Position numbers and translations under genes: made by a program. The notes below the pieces were generated by a model that saw only the letters and a list, made by a program, of their open reading frames with translations, ran no database searches and had not been told where the DNA came from. This document shows positions 10,228-20,590 of a DNA stretch of 29,985 bases, piece by piece; the first letter of the stretch is position 1, and every line of letters begins with the position of its first letter. The stretch is from Gyrodactylus bullatarudis. Lineage: Eukaryota; Platyhelminthes; Monogenea; Gyrodactylidea; Gyrodactylidae. Where the stretch lies: contig SSNU01000183.1 in the NCBI GenBank assembly GCA_012064415.1, forward strand, positions 1 through 29,985, read 5' to 3'.

Positions 10228-11514
10228 CTTTAAATTCTCCAATGAAAACGTATCAAAGAAAACCCTGACACCATCCAAGAAAAGTTCATCAATGACTTCA
10301 ATGCATCACCCCAGTTCAACCCTAACAATCTTAGACACAACCCATGTTGCGGAGAGGATATTAATTATAATTTTATGTCATATACTCAATTCTTCAATAT
10401 GCTTTCAGAACTTAAATTCAAGAATCGACGAGACATCTACAATATTATCATAAATATATTGCTCAATGGTCACTGCACATTCTTAAATAACATATATAAT
10501 CTATTTAAACAATCCTTTGATGAAAATTATATTCCAAAAGATTTCCTTGCAACAAAAGTTATTCCTCTTCCTAAAAAGACTCAAATGAATTCAGACCTAT
10601 CTCATTACTGTCAACACTCATGAGGATCATTGATTCCTTCCTGTTTATTCAAATAAGGAAATCTGTAAACATTAACATAATTGACCCTAATCAACATGGC
10701 TTCTGTAGGGGTAAATCATGTGAAACTAATCTTTATCAATTTCTAAACTACATCTCATGCTTAAAAAGCAAAAAGAAAAAAATAGTTGTTGTATACATTG
10801 ACCTTAGTAAGGCCTTTGATAAAGTCTACTTCCCAACTATACTTGAAGCCTGTCATAAAGAAGGTATCTGATGCAAACTTTTAAACTATCTCGAAAACTA
10901 TCCCATCAATAGGAATCAATTTGTCGAATACAATGGCCAAAGATCATATAGCCAAATAATCAAATCAGGAGTCCCTCAAGGAACCAGAGTTGGACCTCTA
11001 CTTTTCAATATTGTATTTGCTGATATTCAACCTTCCTCATTCAAAATTTTTAAATATGCTGACGACTTTAAAAGTCTTTGATTTTGATGGTACCTATAAC
11101 ACAAATATTATAAATTCAGAAATATCAACTATCATTAACAAATTAATGAGCTTTGGATTGTCCCCTAACATAGAAAAATCATTCTACTCGACTCCAAATG
11201 AATCAAGGATCACTGATTTAAATATCTACATCAACCAAAATAAAATTCACCCTAAAACTACAATTAAGGACCTTGGGATTACTTATTCATGGAAACTCGA
11301 TTTTGTTGATCACTATAAAGAAATTATTAAAAAATTCATTGGCCGGCTCATCCACATCCACAAATGCATCAAAATCGACAGCATGAAACTACTTTTATTC
11401 AAAGTTTATGCTAGACCAGTAATTGAATACTGTTCTGCAATCTGGAACCCTGAATGTGACAAACGGTCTAAAAAAATACAAACTGCATGCAACAGATTTA
11501 CGTGCCTTTTGTCA
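10228..11514 (+). pseudogene. LINE copy 2, reverse transcriptase domain, frameshifted
   Basis: After the palindrome the LINE resumes with a linker (NPDTIQEKFINDFN), then the RT start (YIPKDFLATKVIPLPKK near 10530-10580). QHGFCRGKSCETN follows near 10690, motif A VYIDLSKAFDKV near 10790-10826, motif B KSGVPQGTRVGPLLF near 10964-11008 and motif C KYADDFK near 11056-11076. A KDLGITYSW block comes next, then IHKCIKID and YARPVIEYCSAIWNPE near 11410-11455. The frame changes near 10600 and 11085, and a TGA lies at 10869-10871, so it is dead. LINE similarity ends near 11500, where piggyBac sequence begins on the other strand. The layout fits a CR1/jockey-type ORF2. Confidence 0.85.
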
Positions 11515-13108
11515 TCAACATACCAAACTGAAATGAAATCCACATTTGGCGCATTTTCTATATCCTGTCTTGTGATTTTTTCTAGGACATATACTGCAGC
11601 GTTTCGTTCCAGTGACCACTTTTTGAATTTTTTTTCGGAGGAATACTAGCTAATGAAGATGCAGACGTATCTAGAATTGCTTCAATATTTCTTTTGCATG
11701 CTCTTTTATGCATTAGACCAATTGCTAAATCTTTCAAGAATATTCTTCTTGATATTTTACCATGCTCATCCAGAAAACTAGGTGTTCGTATCGAGAACAA
11801 TACAAAAGCATTGTATGCAGCAATATCTAGGACATTCCAGAATAATGCTAAAGGCCATCTTCTCGTAGGTCTTTTACTGCTGTAGTTTCGAATCAATTGA
11901 TCTAGGGTGTCAACTTCCCCTTTAGTCGAATTGTAGAAACTTATAATTTCAGGCTTATCTCTTGAATCGTCAACTTTTTGATGCAGGCTGGACAGTAATA
12001 CAAATGGTCGATTTTTCTTCAGGCCAAATCGAAGTAGAATATTCTGATCATTGTAAAGATACTCTTAGTCCCTTCTATAATTTTTCTTTTCCACAAAACA
12101 AGTTGGGTAGAAATCTTCTGTTTGTTCACAAGTGCCCACAAAAGATGTCTTCTTGGTATTCAAATAGTTAGACAACTCAATTGAAGTAAAGAAGTTGTCA
12201 CAGGTTATGTTCCTTCCTTTATTCAAGAAAGGATCTGTGAGCTGTTTCACGACACGCATACCTTGATTCTTTTCGACTGTTCCTTCTTTACCAATGTAGA
12301 TGTCTCCATTTAGCAGATAACCGTTCTTCGCATCACATGCTGCCCAAATTTTAAGACCATATTTGCCGGGCTTTGAAGGAATATACACCTTGAAAGGACA
12401 TTTACCCTTGAAGTTGACCAGTTGTTCATCAACTGTAATCTGGTCTGACGGCTCATAACCACTACAACTGTTTTGAATGAATCTTTGAAAAAAAGCATGT
12501 ATTGGAGCAAGTTTGTCTTTCCTTTCTTGACTATCTCTTTCAATTTTGTTGTCAAATCGTAAAAAGGTTTTGATAACATTGAAACGAGATAAAGACATGT
12601 ATTGATCGAGTTTGAGTTGATGATATTCGTCAGACCACAACTCACTAAGATTCATGTTCTTCTGTTTACACACACCAAAATATAGTCAAATCCCAATCCA
12701 TATGGACACTTCTTCAGAGGTTATGTGGCTGCATTTTGACTTTTTGTGGTCAATATACATGTTAGAATAACGAGTAATGTCTCTTATCATATCTAAATTT
12801 ATCAGATGAAGGAAAAATTCTGTCTTAGAAATTAACTTTTTCGCGGACCCTTTTAGACCTGGCTTGGCTGTGAATATATTACGAGCTGGTGGCTTTGTTC
12901 GACAGGGCTGGATGTTTGTAAATTCAAAACTGCCACATTTTGACTTATGAAAGCTTATTGAAACGTCAAAATCATTTTCTTCGTCGCTGGAGCTTGTCTC
13001 TTGAAGAATATGGTCTTCATCTTCTGAGGATACATCTGAAAGATCATCATCGCTGTAAATATCAGAAACGAGTTTTCTAGAGAGCACACTGAGTTCGTCT
13101 TTACTCAT
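11515..13108 (-). pseudogene. piggyBac-type transposase with two stops and one frameshift
   Basis: The minus strand encodes about 530 residues from ATG at 13106-13108. An acidic N-terminus is followed by the piggyBac core. The catalytic aspartates are all present: D227 (ITVDEQLV), D304 (TCDNFFTS) and D400 (VDTLDQ), with spacing close to that of the insect enzyme. KRPTRRWP and NVLDIAAYNAFVL follow, then a C-terminal cysteine-rich domain (RCSICPRKNHKTGYRKCAKC). A TGA at 12686-12688 and a TAA at 12065-12067 are in frame. A frame change in an A-rich tract near 11620-11640 separates the cysteine domain. The ORF ends at TGA 11515-11517, just after the fifth cysteine. It lies antisense to LINE copy 2, which it abuts. 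Confidence 0.9.
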
Positions 13109-13171
13109 TGTAAGGGGATAAAATAATGAAAGTAAAGTCTTTCAAGTACATAATGCAATACATTTTTAATT

Positions 13172-13188
13172 GGGGGTATTATACCCCC
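13172..13188. repeat. Short palindrome upstream of the piggyBac ORF
   Basis: GGGGGTAT (13172-13179) and ATACCCCC (13181-13188) pair around one base. A related ACCCCCAT word lies at 13312-13319 near the element end, suggesting subterminal repeats of the piggyBac element. The function is not shown. Confidence 0.5.
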
Positions 13189-13321
13189 AGTTACCACCAT
13201 TTTACTATCTAATTAGGAGAATTGATAATCAAATTTAGAATAGCATAGTGATTCAGGTTGGAAAAAGAAAAAAAATTATCTAAAAATGTGATGTGAAAGT
13301 GAAAGTATATAACCCCCATTT

Positions 13322-13337
13322 TTCATTCAAGGGTTAA
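13322..13337 (-). repeat. piggyBac terminal repeat with TTAA target site
   Basis: On the minus strand the end reads TTAACCCTTGAATGAAA, the classic piggyBac pattern of a TTAA target followed by CCCTT. It lies about 230 bp upstream of the transposase ATG, a normal distance. No partner terminus is found at the other end near 11515, so the element lacks its 3' end. Confidence 0.8.
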
Positions 13338-14187
13338 ATCTTTATGGACTTTGGGAAGCAGATATAATCTTCAATAATCTAATGTTGGTCTTATTGAATA
13401 GGCTGTTATCTCATCAATGTAGTCATTCATTAGATTAAGAATTTTAAGTTTAGTTAATAAACAAAAGGATTCTGTACAGCGATCAGTTTAAATAAATACG
13501 AAAAAGAATAAATTATCAGACTTCAATTTTATTGGACAACTTTTTCCTTGATTTCTATTAGTCGAATTCCCATTTCAATGTACAATTAATATTTTTTAAA
13601 AGTCGTAATACTTTTCAGAGTTTTTACCTGTATAATAATTACCAGTTACCATAATTTGCTAATAGGTTAAGTTTCTAATAACTCACATCATCTTTTTATT
13701 TTCTTAGAATCTCATTATAATTAAAGTTTGTTAATTTTCTAAAAAATTAACCCTACTTCTGAAGAGAAGAAAAGTAGATATTTAAGTATCATTACCATCT
13801 TACTATTAATAATAAGTAAATATAGACCTGTTTTATATTCTCTATTTTAGTTCAAGAAAAATATAAAACTCGCTATAAAACGCATGGGTAAATTCTAAAT
13901 AACTTAATAGGTATTAAATTTAATACCTATCCTTTTCACATTTATTGGTTGAAAATAGCTTTAGTCAGAATTTTCTAGTATCTAGTGAAATATAAGGTAA
14001 AAAGAAAACTTTAAGATTCTCCATCTTAAAGCACAAAAATGTTGAACACATATCCTTGCTTTTTGAAACTCTTAAAAAGGTGGTTCTCCTAACAGTGTGA
14101 TGGCATTTATAGGAATTATATTATTTAAAAATTTTATTCCGCATGCTTATATAACAACTATTATTTTCTATCAGTTCATGTTTTTAG
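13338..14187. other. Intronic sequence with a 24-bp perfect palindrome
   Basis: No gene is seen between the piggyBac end and exon 3. Bases 13907-13930 (ATAGGTATTAAA and its complement) form a perfect 24-bp palindrome with no loop. The last bases (TTCATGTTTTTAG) form the exon 3 acceptor. The exon 3 frame happens to stay open back to 14097, but the polypyrimidine-AG at 14187 is the better left border. Confidence 0.45.
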
Positions 14188-14421
14188 AGCAAGCAGATAG
14201 TTTTTTGACAGATGATGAAGAAGGGTATATATATACTAAAATCAAATCTGGAATTGAAAAATGTGAATTCATATGTTGTGGAAACAAGACTATAAGTATG
14301 AAGCCATACAAGATTATTGAAATAAGAAAAAAGTATGCGAGATTTTATGGTGAAAAAAATAAGAAAATTGTAAAATTTACTATGGACGCAGGGAATTTCA
14401 ATATAATTCAGGAATTTATGA
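14188..14421 (+). CDS. Putative exon 3 (phase 1-1, 234 nt)
   Basis: The acceptor TTTTTAG ends at 14187 and the donor GTGAGA starts at 14422. The open frame reads QADSFLTDDEEGYIYTKIKS, then EKCEFICCGNKTISMKPYKI, then KFTMDAGNFNIIQEFM. Two bases, 77 codons and one base make it phase 1-1; joining with exon 2 gives GAG. It contains a KC..ICC cysteine cluster. A second donor at 14431 (GTAGGA) would also keep phase 1 and add nine bases. I do not recognise the domain. The frame continues to a stop at 14445-14447, past the donor. Confidence 0.6.
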
Positions 14422-14586
14422 GTGAGATAAGTAGGATTGACAAATGAGGCTATGGCTTATTTCATTATAATTTTTTTCAAAGCAGAACGATTACGATGTA
14501 ACAATAATTCAGTCGTTTTTATTTCCACTTGAAAATACATTGAGAGATGCCTTACAACCACAATATCCGTATAACAATGTAATACC

Positions 14587-15306
14587 TGAAAATTGAATAT
14601 AATAGTATGATAAATGTTTCATCCCTTTTATTCTTTGTACTATTTATGGTCGTATGCATAATTCTTCTCCTCACATTTATGTAAGTAAATGTTATTAGAA
14701 TAAAATACCCACTCGTCTTCTTGCTTCGGTCGCATTTCTTTGCATAATCACTTTTATTTTTTATTCAAAATAAACATTTTCTAAAAAGAAATTTGAACAA
14801 AGACTTAAAATTCAGTCAACCTTGATATAAAGTGGTGTGAAGCTCATTGTTCCAAGTTTTCAATTACGCGGTTTTTTCTTTCGTCATGGTAACTTATTAT
14901 AAAATCAATATTCAGATCGCATTAACAGGGTGTTTTGTTCAAAAGCTTTTCATCTAATCAATGTTGTAGAAAATTGTTTATCAAGTTCATTGTCTTCATC
15001 AGCAAAGTTTGCAGTAAATTGCATGTTTAAAATTTTTTTTTTCAACTTTAAAAATAAGGATAAATCTTCAATGTTTTCGTTATAATTTTAGCGTATGGAT
15101 TAATTCATCAAAACTAGATTGAAAGTAATCTATATTGAATTCATAAATTGTGGAAAACAAAATTTAGTTTTATGATCGTTCAGCAGGTTTTCCATAATGG
15201 ATATTGAATTACATTAATGTGAGGAGAAGAAGTATACCAAAGACCAAAGACAGTAGAAAGAATAAAAGGGAAGGTAACATTAGTCATACTATCATATTAA
15301 ATTCAT
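14587..15306. mobile_element. MITE-like foldback with about 100-bp imperfect inverted ends
   Basis: The left end (about 14587-14690) is an imperfect reverse complement of the right end (about 15205-15306). The best matching core is CTTCTCCTCACAT.TATGTAA with TCCCTTTTATTCTTT, and the outer AATAT.ATAGTATGA also matches. The inner 500 bp has no coding potential. The size and structure fit a non-autonomous DNA transposon of about 0.7 kb. No target duplication could be fixed because the outer edges are diverged. It lies in putative intron 3. Confidence 0.6.
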
Positions 15307-15669
15307 AGGAAATTTAATCTATTGTTATTTTAGACATTTTTTTAAACAAATTACGCATGTAATTGCCGATGGAGTTAGTTTTCAGTACAAAATTCAGAAT
15401 TAAGGTATGATTTAATTTCATTGGTTGTTGGTTTAACGCCCTCTCATTGGTTGAAATATATAATAAGTACGATTGATAATTTGGGCAGAATGGGAAAGAA
15501 AACGGGTCCTTCACCTGTAGTTATAATTATAATTTATACTTTAGTTGTCTGGATGTAAATAGGAATTGGTAATAAAGGGTGTAAAACAGAAAATTATCAT
15601 ATTTTTATTGTTTTGATAAAAAATAGGTAATTTATTAGATAGTATCCGTTGATCTATAGATAATTTCAA
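15307..15669. other. Intronic sequence, nothing recognised
   Basis: AT-rich sequence with a short minus-strand open stretch at 15314-15514 that shows no motif and no repeat partner in the window. Confidence 0.35.
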
Positions 15670-17540
15670 AGTTTTGGTTGGAAACTTCTGCTTCGCATGT
15701 CCTCAGATGCTCTCTCACTGCAGTTTGCCCAGTGTAGAGATTCTCTTCGATTCTATCTTCTAGACATCTTTTGGTTTGGCCAATATACTTGGACTTACAA
15801 GTGCAAGTACAGTTGTATCAGAAAGTAAAGTCTCGTTATCATATTCATCATCTCATGGAATATCATAACTATACTTTTATGTGTATGGGTTTATTACTTT
15901 ATAAATATAAGTTATTTATATTAACTAATCATATTAACTTTAATTTGATCACATCCTAAGCAAGTAAAAATCATGTATTTTTTGACACTTTTAAATCTCA
16001 CTTAATAAATAGAATATGAATTAAAAGTTGTTACATATGAAGTTGATAATTGCTAAATGTTTCATTTGACATTTGTAAACTTGTAAACTACATGGCTTAT
16101 CTTAGTTTTATTAATCGTGTATTTTGCCTTGTTAGTAAACATTTTATGAGTTTGGAAGGTCATTCTTAAAGATTCTTTAGGGTAGGTTTGGGAAAAGACT
16201 TCATTTATCTTGCTTTGAATTAGTGTTGATGCCTTATCCCCTTTGAAAGGTAGGTTCATGTAGACAGTTTCACCTTCATTCTCTTTGGGCTTTTTCCTAG
16301 AGGTTTACATCTGAGAGAGCCTATCGTTGATCAGTTTGATTGGATAGTCGTAGTTGAGGAATATGCGGATCAGTTTTTCCCTCTCGTATTCCCAGGTTGA
16401 TTCTGAGACCACGTTCTTGCAACATAAGTTGAGTAGTTTTCTTAGCGAGTTGGCTGCCGAGTCGATATGTTTAAACTAGATTGATTCTGTTTCACATAGT
16501 CATGAATGAAGACCACTGTTTCTTTAAATGGTACATTAATGAATAAGGATTCGAAGGATAAAATTGTTTTCTCTGTTGTATCCAGGTAGTTGACTTTTTC
16601 CACGAAGTCAAATGTGTTGATTAGTGAATAGTGCATAGAACATTGGTTGAAGAATTTCGACTTACCATTCTGCTATTTTTCTCGTTAGAGCTTGAATTTT
16701 TTGGTATTTGATATGTTTGTTTTGCATCACAAGCTTCAGCTCATCATTGACTTTCTTCTCGAAGATTTTTGGTATATGATCATTTAGTATTGTTCTTATC
16801 TTCAGGAACTTGGAATTGTCATGCAATATACCATTCATCGTGTTATTGTACTTGTTTTTTTGGAGAATGACCATTGTGGATCCTTCGTCTAGTTTTGTAA
16901 GCAGAATATTTTGATTTTTCTTTAACTTCTTCAGGGCTTTGTAATGTCTAGGTTGGAGGTATTCAAAGTTAGTCTCTTAGCTCGAATATTCTTTCTATAA
17001 GGTCACCATCGAGAGCTGAAATCTTTCCCTCGTTTTTTCATCTCTCCTGAATTACTGGTCCGTTCTGTCAATTAGAGATTCAAATGCAACTTTGGTTTCA
17101 ATTTTTGAGTTATTTTATTTCAGGATGCAGAAAGATGGCACAAGCATGAGTAGTTCTTTATCCGTCTGGTCGAATTGGAGGTTTGAGAAATAAAAAATAC
17201 ACTCTGGAAGGATTTTGCCCGTCAGAACATCGAATTTAATATTTTCTAGCTTCTTTCTATGTTTAATATATCTTATCACCACTGCTGTAGCTTTTTTTGT
17301 ACCTTCATTGTTACTGGTTGTGGTTATTGAAGCAATTAGCTCATCATATTGGATTTTCTTGACCAGGAAGTTCAGATTCACACCGGCCTTCGAGTTGTAG
17401 AATTCCGCGCAGTTTCTGAGATTTAGGCTCCATTCAGTTAGTTTTTTACATGCCTAAGCCTCAGTAGAGTTTTCATTTGATTTGGCAATATGATGCTTGT
17501 TGAAAAAACACTTGCCGTTCAATTCATGGAGAATTCCAAT
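15670..17540 (-). pseudogene. Penelope-like element with GIY-YIG remnant, internally deleted (PLE 2)
   Basis: Read from 17540 down the minus strand. An N-terminal PLE region (LNLRNCAEFYNSKAGVNLNF, then LTGKILPECIFYFSN) leads to RT sequence (MVILQKNKYNNTMNGILHDN near 16810-16874) and motif A (ILSFESLFINVPFKETVVF near 16510-16570). The element then jumps to the thumb (LIRIFLNYDYPIKLINDRLS near 16320-16375), so motifs B and C are deleted. After MNLPFKGDKAS and HVVYKFTN comes a foreign insert of about 250 bp (15815-16070). The endonuclease follows: CTCKSKYIGQTKRCLEDRI and TAVREHLRTCE (15670-15815), matching GIY-YIG type. Motif A has glutamate for aspartate, and several stops occur. Confidence 0.85.
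15815..16070. mobile_element. Anonymous insertion inside the PLE 2 endonuclease
   Basis: PLE coding is continuous across this block if it is removed: YKFTN on one side and CTCTCKSKYIG on the other. The insert is AT-rich, noncoding and about 250 bp. TTGTA occurs at both junctions (near 15815 and 16075) and might be a 5-bp target duplication, but with so short a word this is weak. No inverted ends are seen. Confidence 0.45.
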
Positions 17541-17800
17541 CTCTGAATAAATTTATTGCTTACTAAAATTACGAATATTTTTCATGAATCAAAACTAGTG
17601 GGAAAATTCTTCAAGTCATATTTTATGAATCAAAAGAATAAGACTTAAAATTAATAATAATATTTTTATTTTAGTCAATTTATATTATCAATGTTCTAAG
17701 CTTTAATTTGAATACTGCAATTCAGTGAAATAATCTTTCAACTGTCGAAAGTTCAATTATATCTTTGTCATTATGCATAAAATATTAAAAAATGAAATAA
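17541..17800. other. AT-rich spacer
   Basis: Only low-complexity AT-rich sequence is seen between PLE 2 and the foldback element at 17801. Confidence 0.4.
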
Positions 17801-18385
17801 AATATTATTGTTAGATTCTAAACTCATGTGGAAGGTTAGAGAACAACAAGCGTAAATTTGAGTGATAAACGTTGTATTTCGCCGGGTCTCTTCAGACTCT
17901 ACCCCGGTTAACATATAAATACTATTACAATGCTTTATTTGGGACCTTCCATTGGTTCATTTTGGCTTCGCAACTTCTTTCAGAAGGGTGGAGAGCTTGC
18001 TGTGAAATTCATCTCTTGATCTGCTAATTACTTTTGCCTTTTGAGAAAGTTGTCAATTTGTAACTGCCCACTGTACCTTTTTCGTTTTCTTTTGGTTGTT
18101 GAGCAGTTTTTCCTTTCTCTTTTATCACTAATTACAGGTTGACTGGTAATTTGATTATCAACTATTGTTGACTTCTCACTGGTTTCACATTTTGCCAATT
18201 CTGTAATAGTTGCTGGGGCTGTACACTGAACCAATGGAAGGTCCCAAATAAAGCATTGTAATAGTATTTATATGTTAACCGGGGTAGAGTCTGAAGAGAC
18301 CCGGCGAAATACAACGTTTATCACTCAAATTTACGCTTGTTGTTCTCTAACCTTCCACATGAGTTTAGAATCTAACAATAATATT
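17801..18385. mobile_element. Foldback element with 159-bp perfect inverted arms
   Basis: Bases 17801-17959 are the exact reverse complement of 18227-18385, with a 267-nt centre. A 16-base direct repeat, AAATGAAATAAAATAT, lies at 17790-17805 and 18415-18430 and may be the target duplication. If so, the inserted piece is 17806-18414, and the arms are offset from its right end by 29 nt. The centre holds a minus-strand coding scrap (18028-18234). The right repeat ends six bases before the exon 4 acceptor border, so the element went into the branch/polypyrimidine zone of putative intron 3. Confidence 0.8.
18028..18234 (-). pseudogene. C-terminal tail of an unidentified (transposase-like) protein
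   Basis: The minus frame inside the foldback ends with a serine/threonine-rich stretch (DNQITSQPVISDKRE), a basic run (TKRKRKRYSG) and QLQIDNFLKRQK before the stop at 18028. QLQIDNFL has the spacing of a PCNA-interacting (PIP) box, and a basic tail with a PIP box is known for pogo transposases, but no catalytic domain is present here. A related tail (INSQPVANMNREE, then KRGEKRKRFS) is found at 22303-22560 on the minus strand. The first part of the frame reads out of the inverted arm, so the coding piece is truncated. The family assignment is inference. Confidence 0.45.
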
Positions 18386-18436
18386 CTTGATGAGGTTCGA
18401 CAATATTATCGTACAAATGAAATAAAATATATTTAG

Positions 18437-18694
18437 ACAAACGTCAGAAAAAAATTGGTAATTTGAGTTGGAGAAATCACACGAAATTTATTGAATTTGA
18501 TAGAACTGAAATTTGGGAAAATGTTATAATCTTTTATGAGAAAAACTGTAAAGTCCAAGAACTGAATTTACTGAATATTTTTATTAATCATTCTCTCGAA
18601 GGAGTCTTGATTTTGAATAAGGAGATAATTTTATTCAGTTTAAGTTTGAATGAAAAATATGCACATATAAGAAATGAAATAATGAAAATTTCTG
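18437..18694 (+). CDS. Putative exon 4 (phase 1-1, 258 nt)
   Basis: The acceptor AAATATATTTAG ends at 18436 and the donor GTGAGA starts at 18695. The open block reads KRQKKIGNLSWRNHTKFIEF, then WENVIIFYEKNCKVQELNLL, then FINHSLEGVLILNKEIILFS, ending MKIS plus a split glycine. Two bases, 85 codons and one base make it phase 1-1; joining with exon 3 gives AAC. The composition is hydrophobic-strand-rich with one cysteine and no recognised motif. The acceptor's polypyrimidine tract is poor, and a foldback insertion lies just upstream, so use of this exon needs transcript support. Confidence 0.55.
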
Positions 18695-20157
18695 GTGAGA
18701 TTTTGCTAAGTTATTTTATTTGATATATTTTGTAATAATACAGGTTTTTACACAATATACTTTTTGTAAACCAAAATAAATTCAACACATACTTTGTATG
18801 ATGCATTTTTTGAGACATAAGCGCTACTCATCAATCTTTACATGCTAATATAAGTATACAATATTAAGTATACAATTATAAGGGTTATCTACTTATCGCG
18901 ATATGTTTAAAACGATTTTTGACTACAGATATTTTGATATCATTGAAAGCTAGGTAGGCAGTAGATATTGATGGAATTTCATGATATCGTTCTTGAGTTT
19001 ACATCTTCCCAGGCATCAACTGCCATTTCACAACAGCGGCCAGACAGTTGTAGGCAGCTGTTACAAAAAGCAAAATGGCTTAAGATGGGAATTTTATAGG
19101 AAGCTTAATCTGGTTGAAAAGCTTAAGAAACGTTACCGGAATCGAAAAGTTGATGAAGTCGAAAAAACTAGAGCAGCAGGAGAATTCCAGCTATATGATA
19201 TCCCAAGATGTTTCATACTTATGTGATGTTTGGAACAGTATCAACAGCCAGGTCGTGGCTATTTCACTGCACAAATGTGAAAGATAAGTTGTTCCTGCTA
19301 TTTAAGATGACTTTGACTCCTTCGACAATCGCATGCATTTTTTTCGAGAAAGAGGAGACAAGAACAATTACTTTTTGAAAAATTTGAGAAAAAAATTCTG
19401 AAGAAGTTTTCATTAAATCTAGTTCTTTTAAAAATTTTTTATTTTTTAATCAATCGTTGACAAATCAGAGTAGGAAAATAGATCTTGGAAAAATAAAAAG
19501 ATGTTTTTTTCAAGTTATGCAAATAAACTCAAGATTATTCTTGTTTTCATTGATGGGTTCATTTCTTTACATTGACTTCTAGAACACACATTCAAAATTT
19601 TCAACTCTTAAATAAACAGTAGCTTTGATGTGTGACACCCGACAAAATCTCTTGTCATTGTGCAAAAAAAGGGGGAGTTAATTGATGAGAGAAACAAATA
19701 TTCAATTTTTATCTTTAACATTTTGTACACGGGGCTTCTATGAAAAGCTAATTAAATTTTTTAGGGGAATGTAAATTAAATTGATTGCATAAGTATACAT
19801 TCTTGTATGTTGGATAAGCAGAAAAAATTTATTCGCTAACATTGCCCCAAAACATTGCTTAAGGGGGATAGGGAGGGCTTAAAAACAAAAATGAAACGTA
19901 AGGACTTTTTACTCCTAATGTGAAAGCGGGTTGAGAATCTTATGTTAAATCTGGATTTAAATTTTTAGAGAGCGTAAAATTCATTCATTCCACATTTACC
20001 TTGCTATTCGTGGTGATATTAATTTAAATGCAGCGAATTCAATGGTATCAACCGCAAATTTCTCTTAAGTTAGAAAAGCTATTTCTAGTATATTAAGAGC
20101 TATGAAGGTTTATTCTGAACTAGGATGAGTAATTTTTAAAAATAGATTCAAATATCG
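18695..20157. other. Intronic sequence with one orphan open stretch
   Basis: Most of this 1.5 kb is AT-rich and featureless. Around 19017-19226 the + strand has a less AT-rich open piece reading NSGQTVVGSCYKKQNGLRWE and then RKLNLVEKLKKRYRNRKVDE. It is not bounded by phase-1 splice sites like the exons, and I recognise no family; it may be a transposon scrap. The sequence near 20150 (GAATGAATGAATGAATGAA) is the tail of the LINE 3' repeat that follows. Confidence 0.4.
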
Positions 20158-20590
20158 TATTGAATGAATGAATGAATGAAAAATTTATTGAACAACACAT
20201 ATGATCTGCTTTACAATTTTCATTTTCATATAAAAAGTTGATAGAAATTAATCTTCTCACAAAATATGTATAATAATTTAATATTTATAACTCTACGTTT
20301 TACATAAGAATAATAATATAAATGAATCTTGTTTATATGTTTTTTTCTTTCTTTCTTTCGTTGATAAAGAGTTGGTACATATATGATAACTAGTATCAAA
20401 GCATTTGTAATTTACAGTCAGGCATTATACCTTATGAAGATAATAAGTATTTTGTAACAATCTGTTCATTACTTTCTCTTCATTTATATTGTTTCTCTTC
20501 CTGAAACAATCACTTTATATCAGTTAATCGTTCATTATGAATTACATTTAATCTACATGTCCCTTTTTTAATTTGTTGATAATAATAATA
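20158..20590 (-). repeat. LINE-type 3' end repeat, copy B (inverted)
   Basis: This is the reverse complement of 961-1393, with a few substitutions and small indels. On the minus strand it runs from TTATTATTATTATCAACAAA to a tail of (ATTC)n-type repeats at 20158-20180. It abuts a LINE endonuclease fragment on the + strand at 20591, giving a head-to-head arrangement. It shows no coding potential. Confidence 0.8.

Noticed and set aside
10145..10453. An independent 102-residue coding region
   Set aside because: It starts inside the right palindrome arm and runs in the wrong frame over the LINE linker. The LINE reading is in another frame.
12310..12645. A second protein on the minus strand
   Set aside because: It is another frame of the piggyBac transposase, whose frame carries the family motifs.
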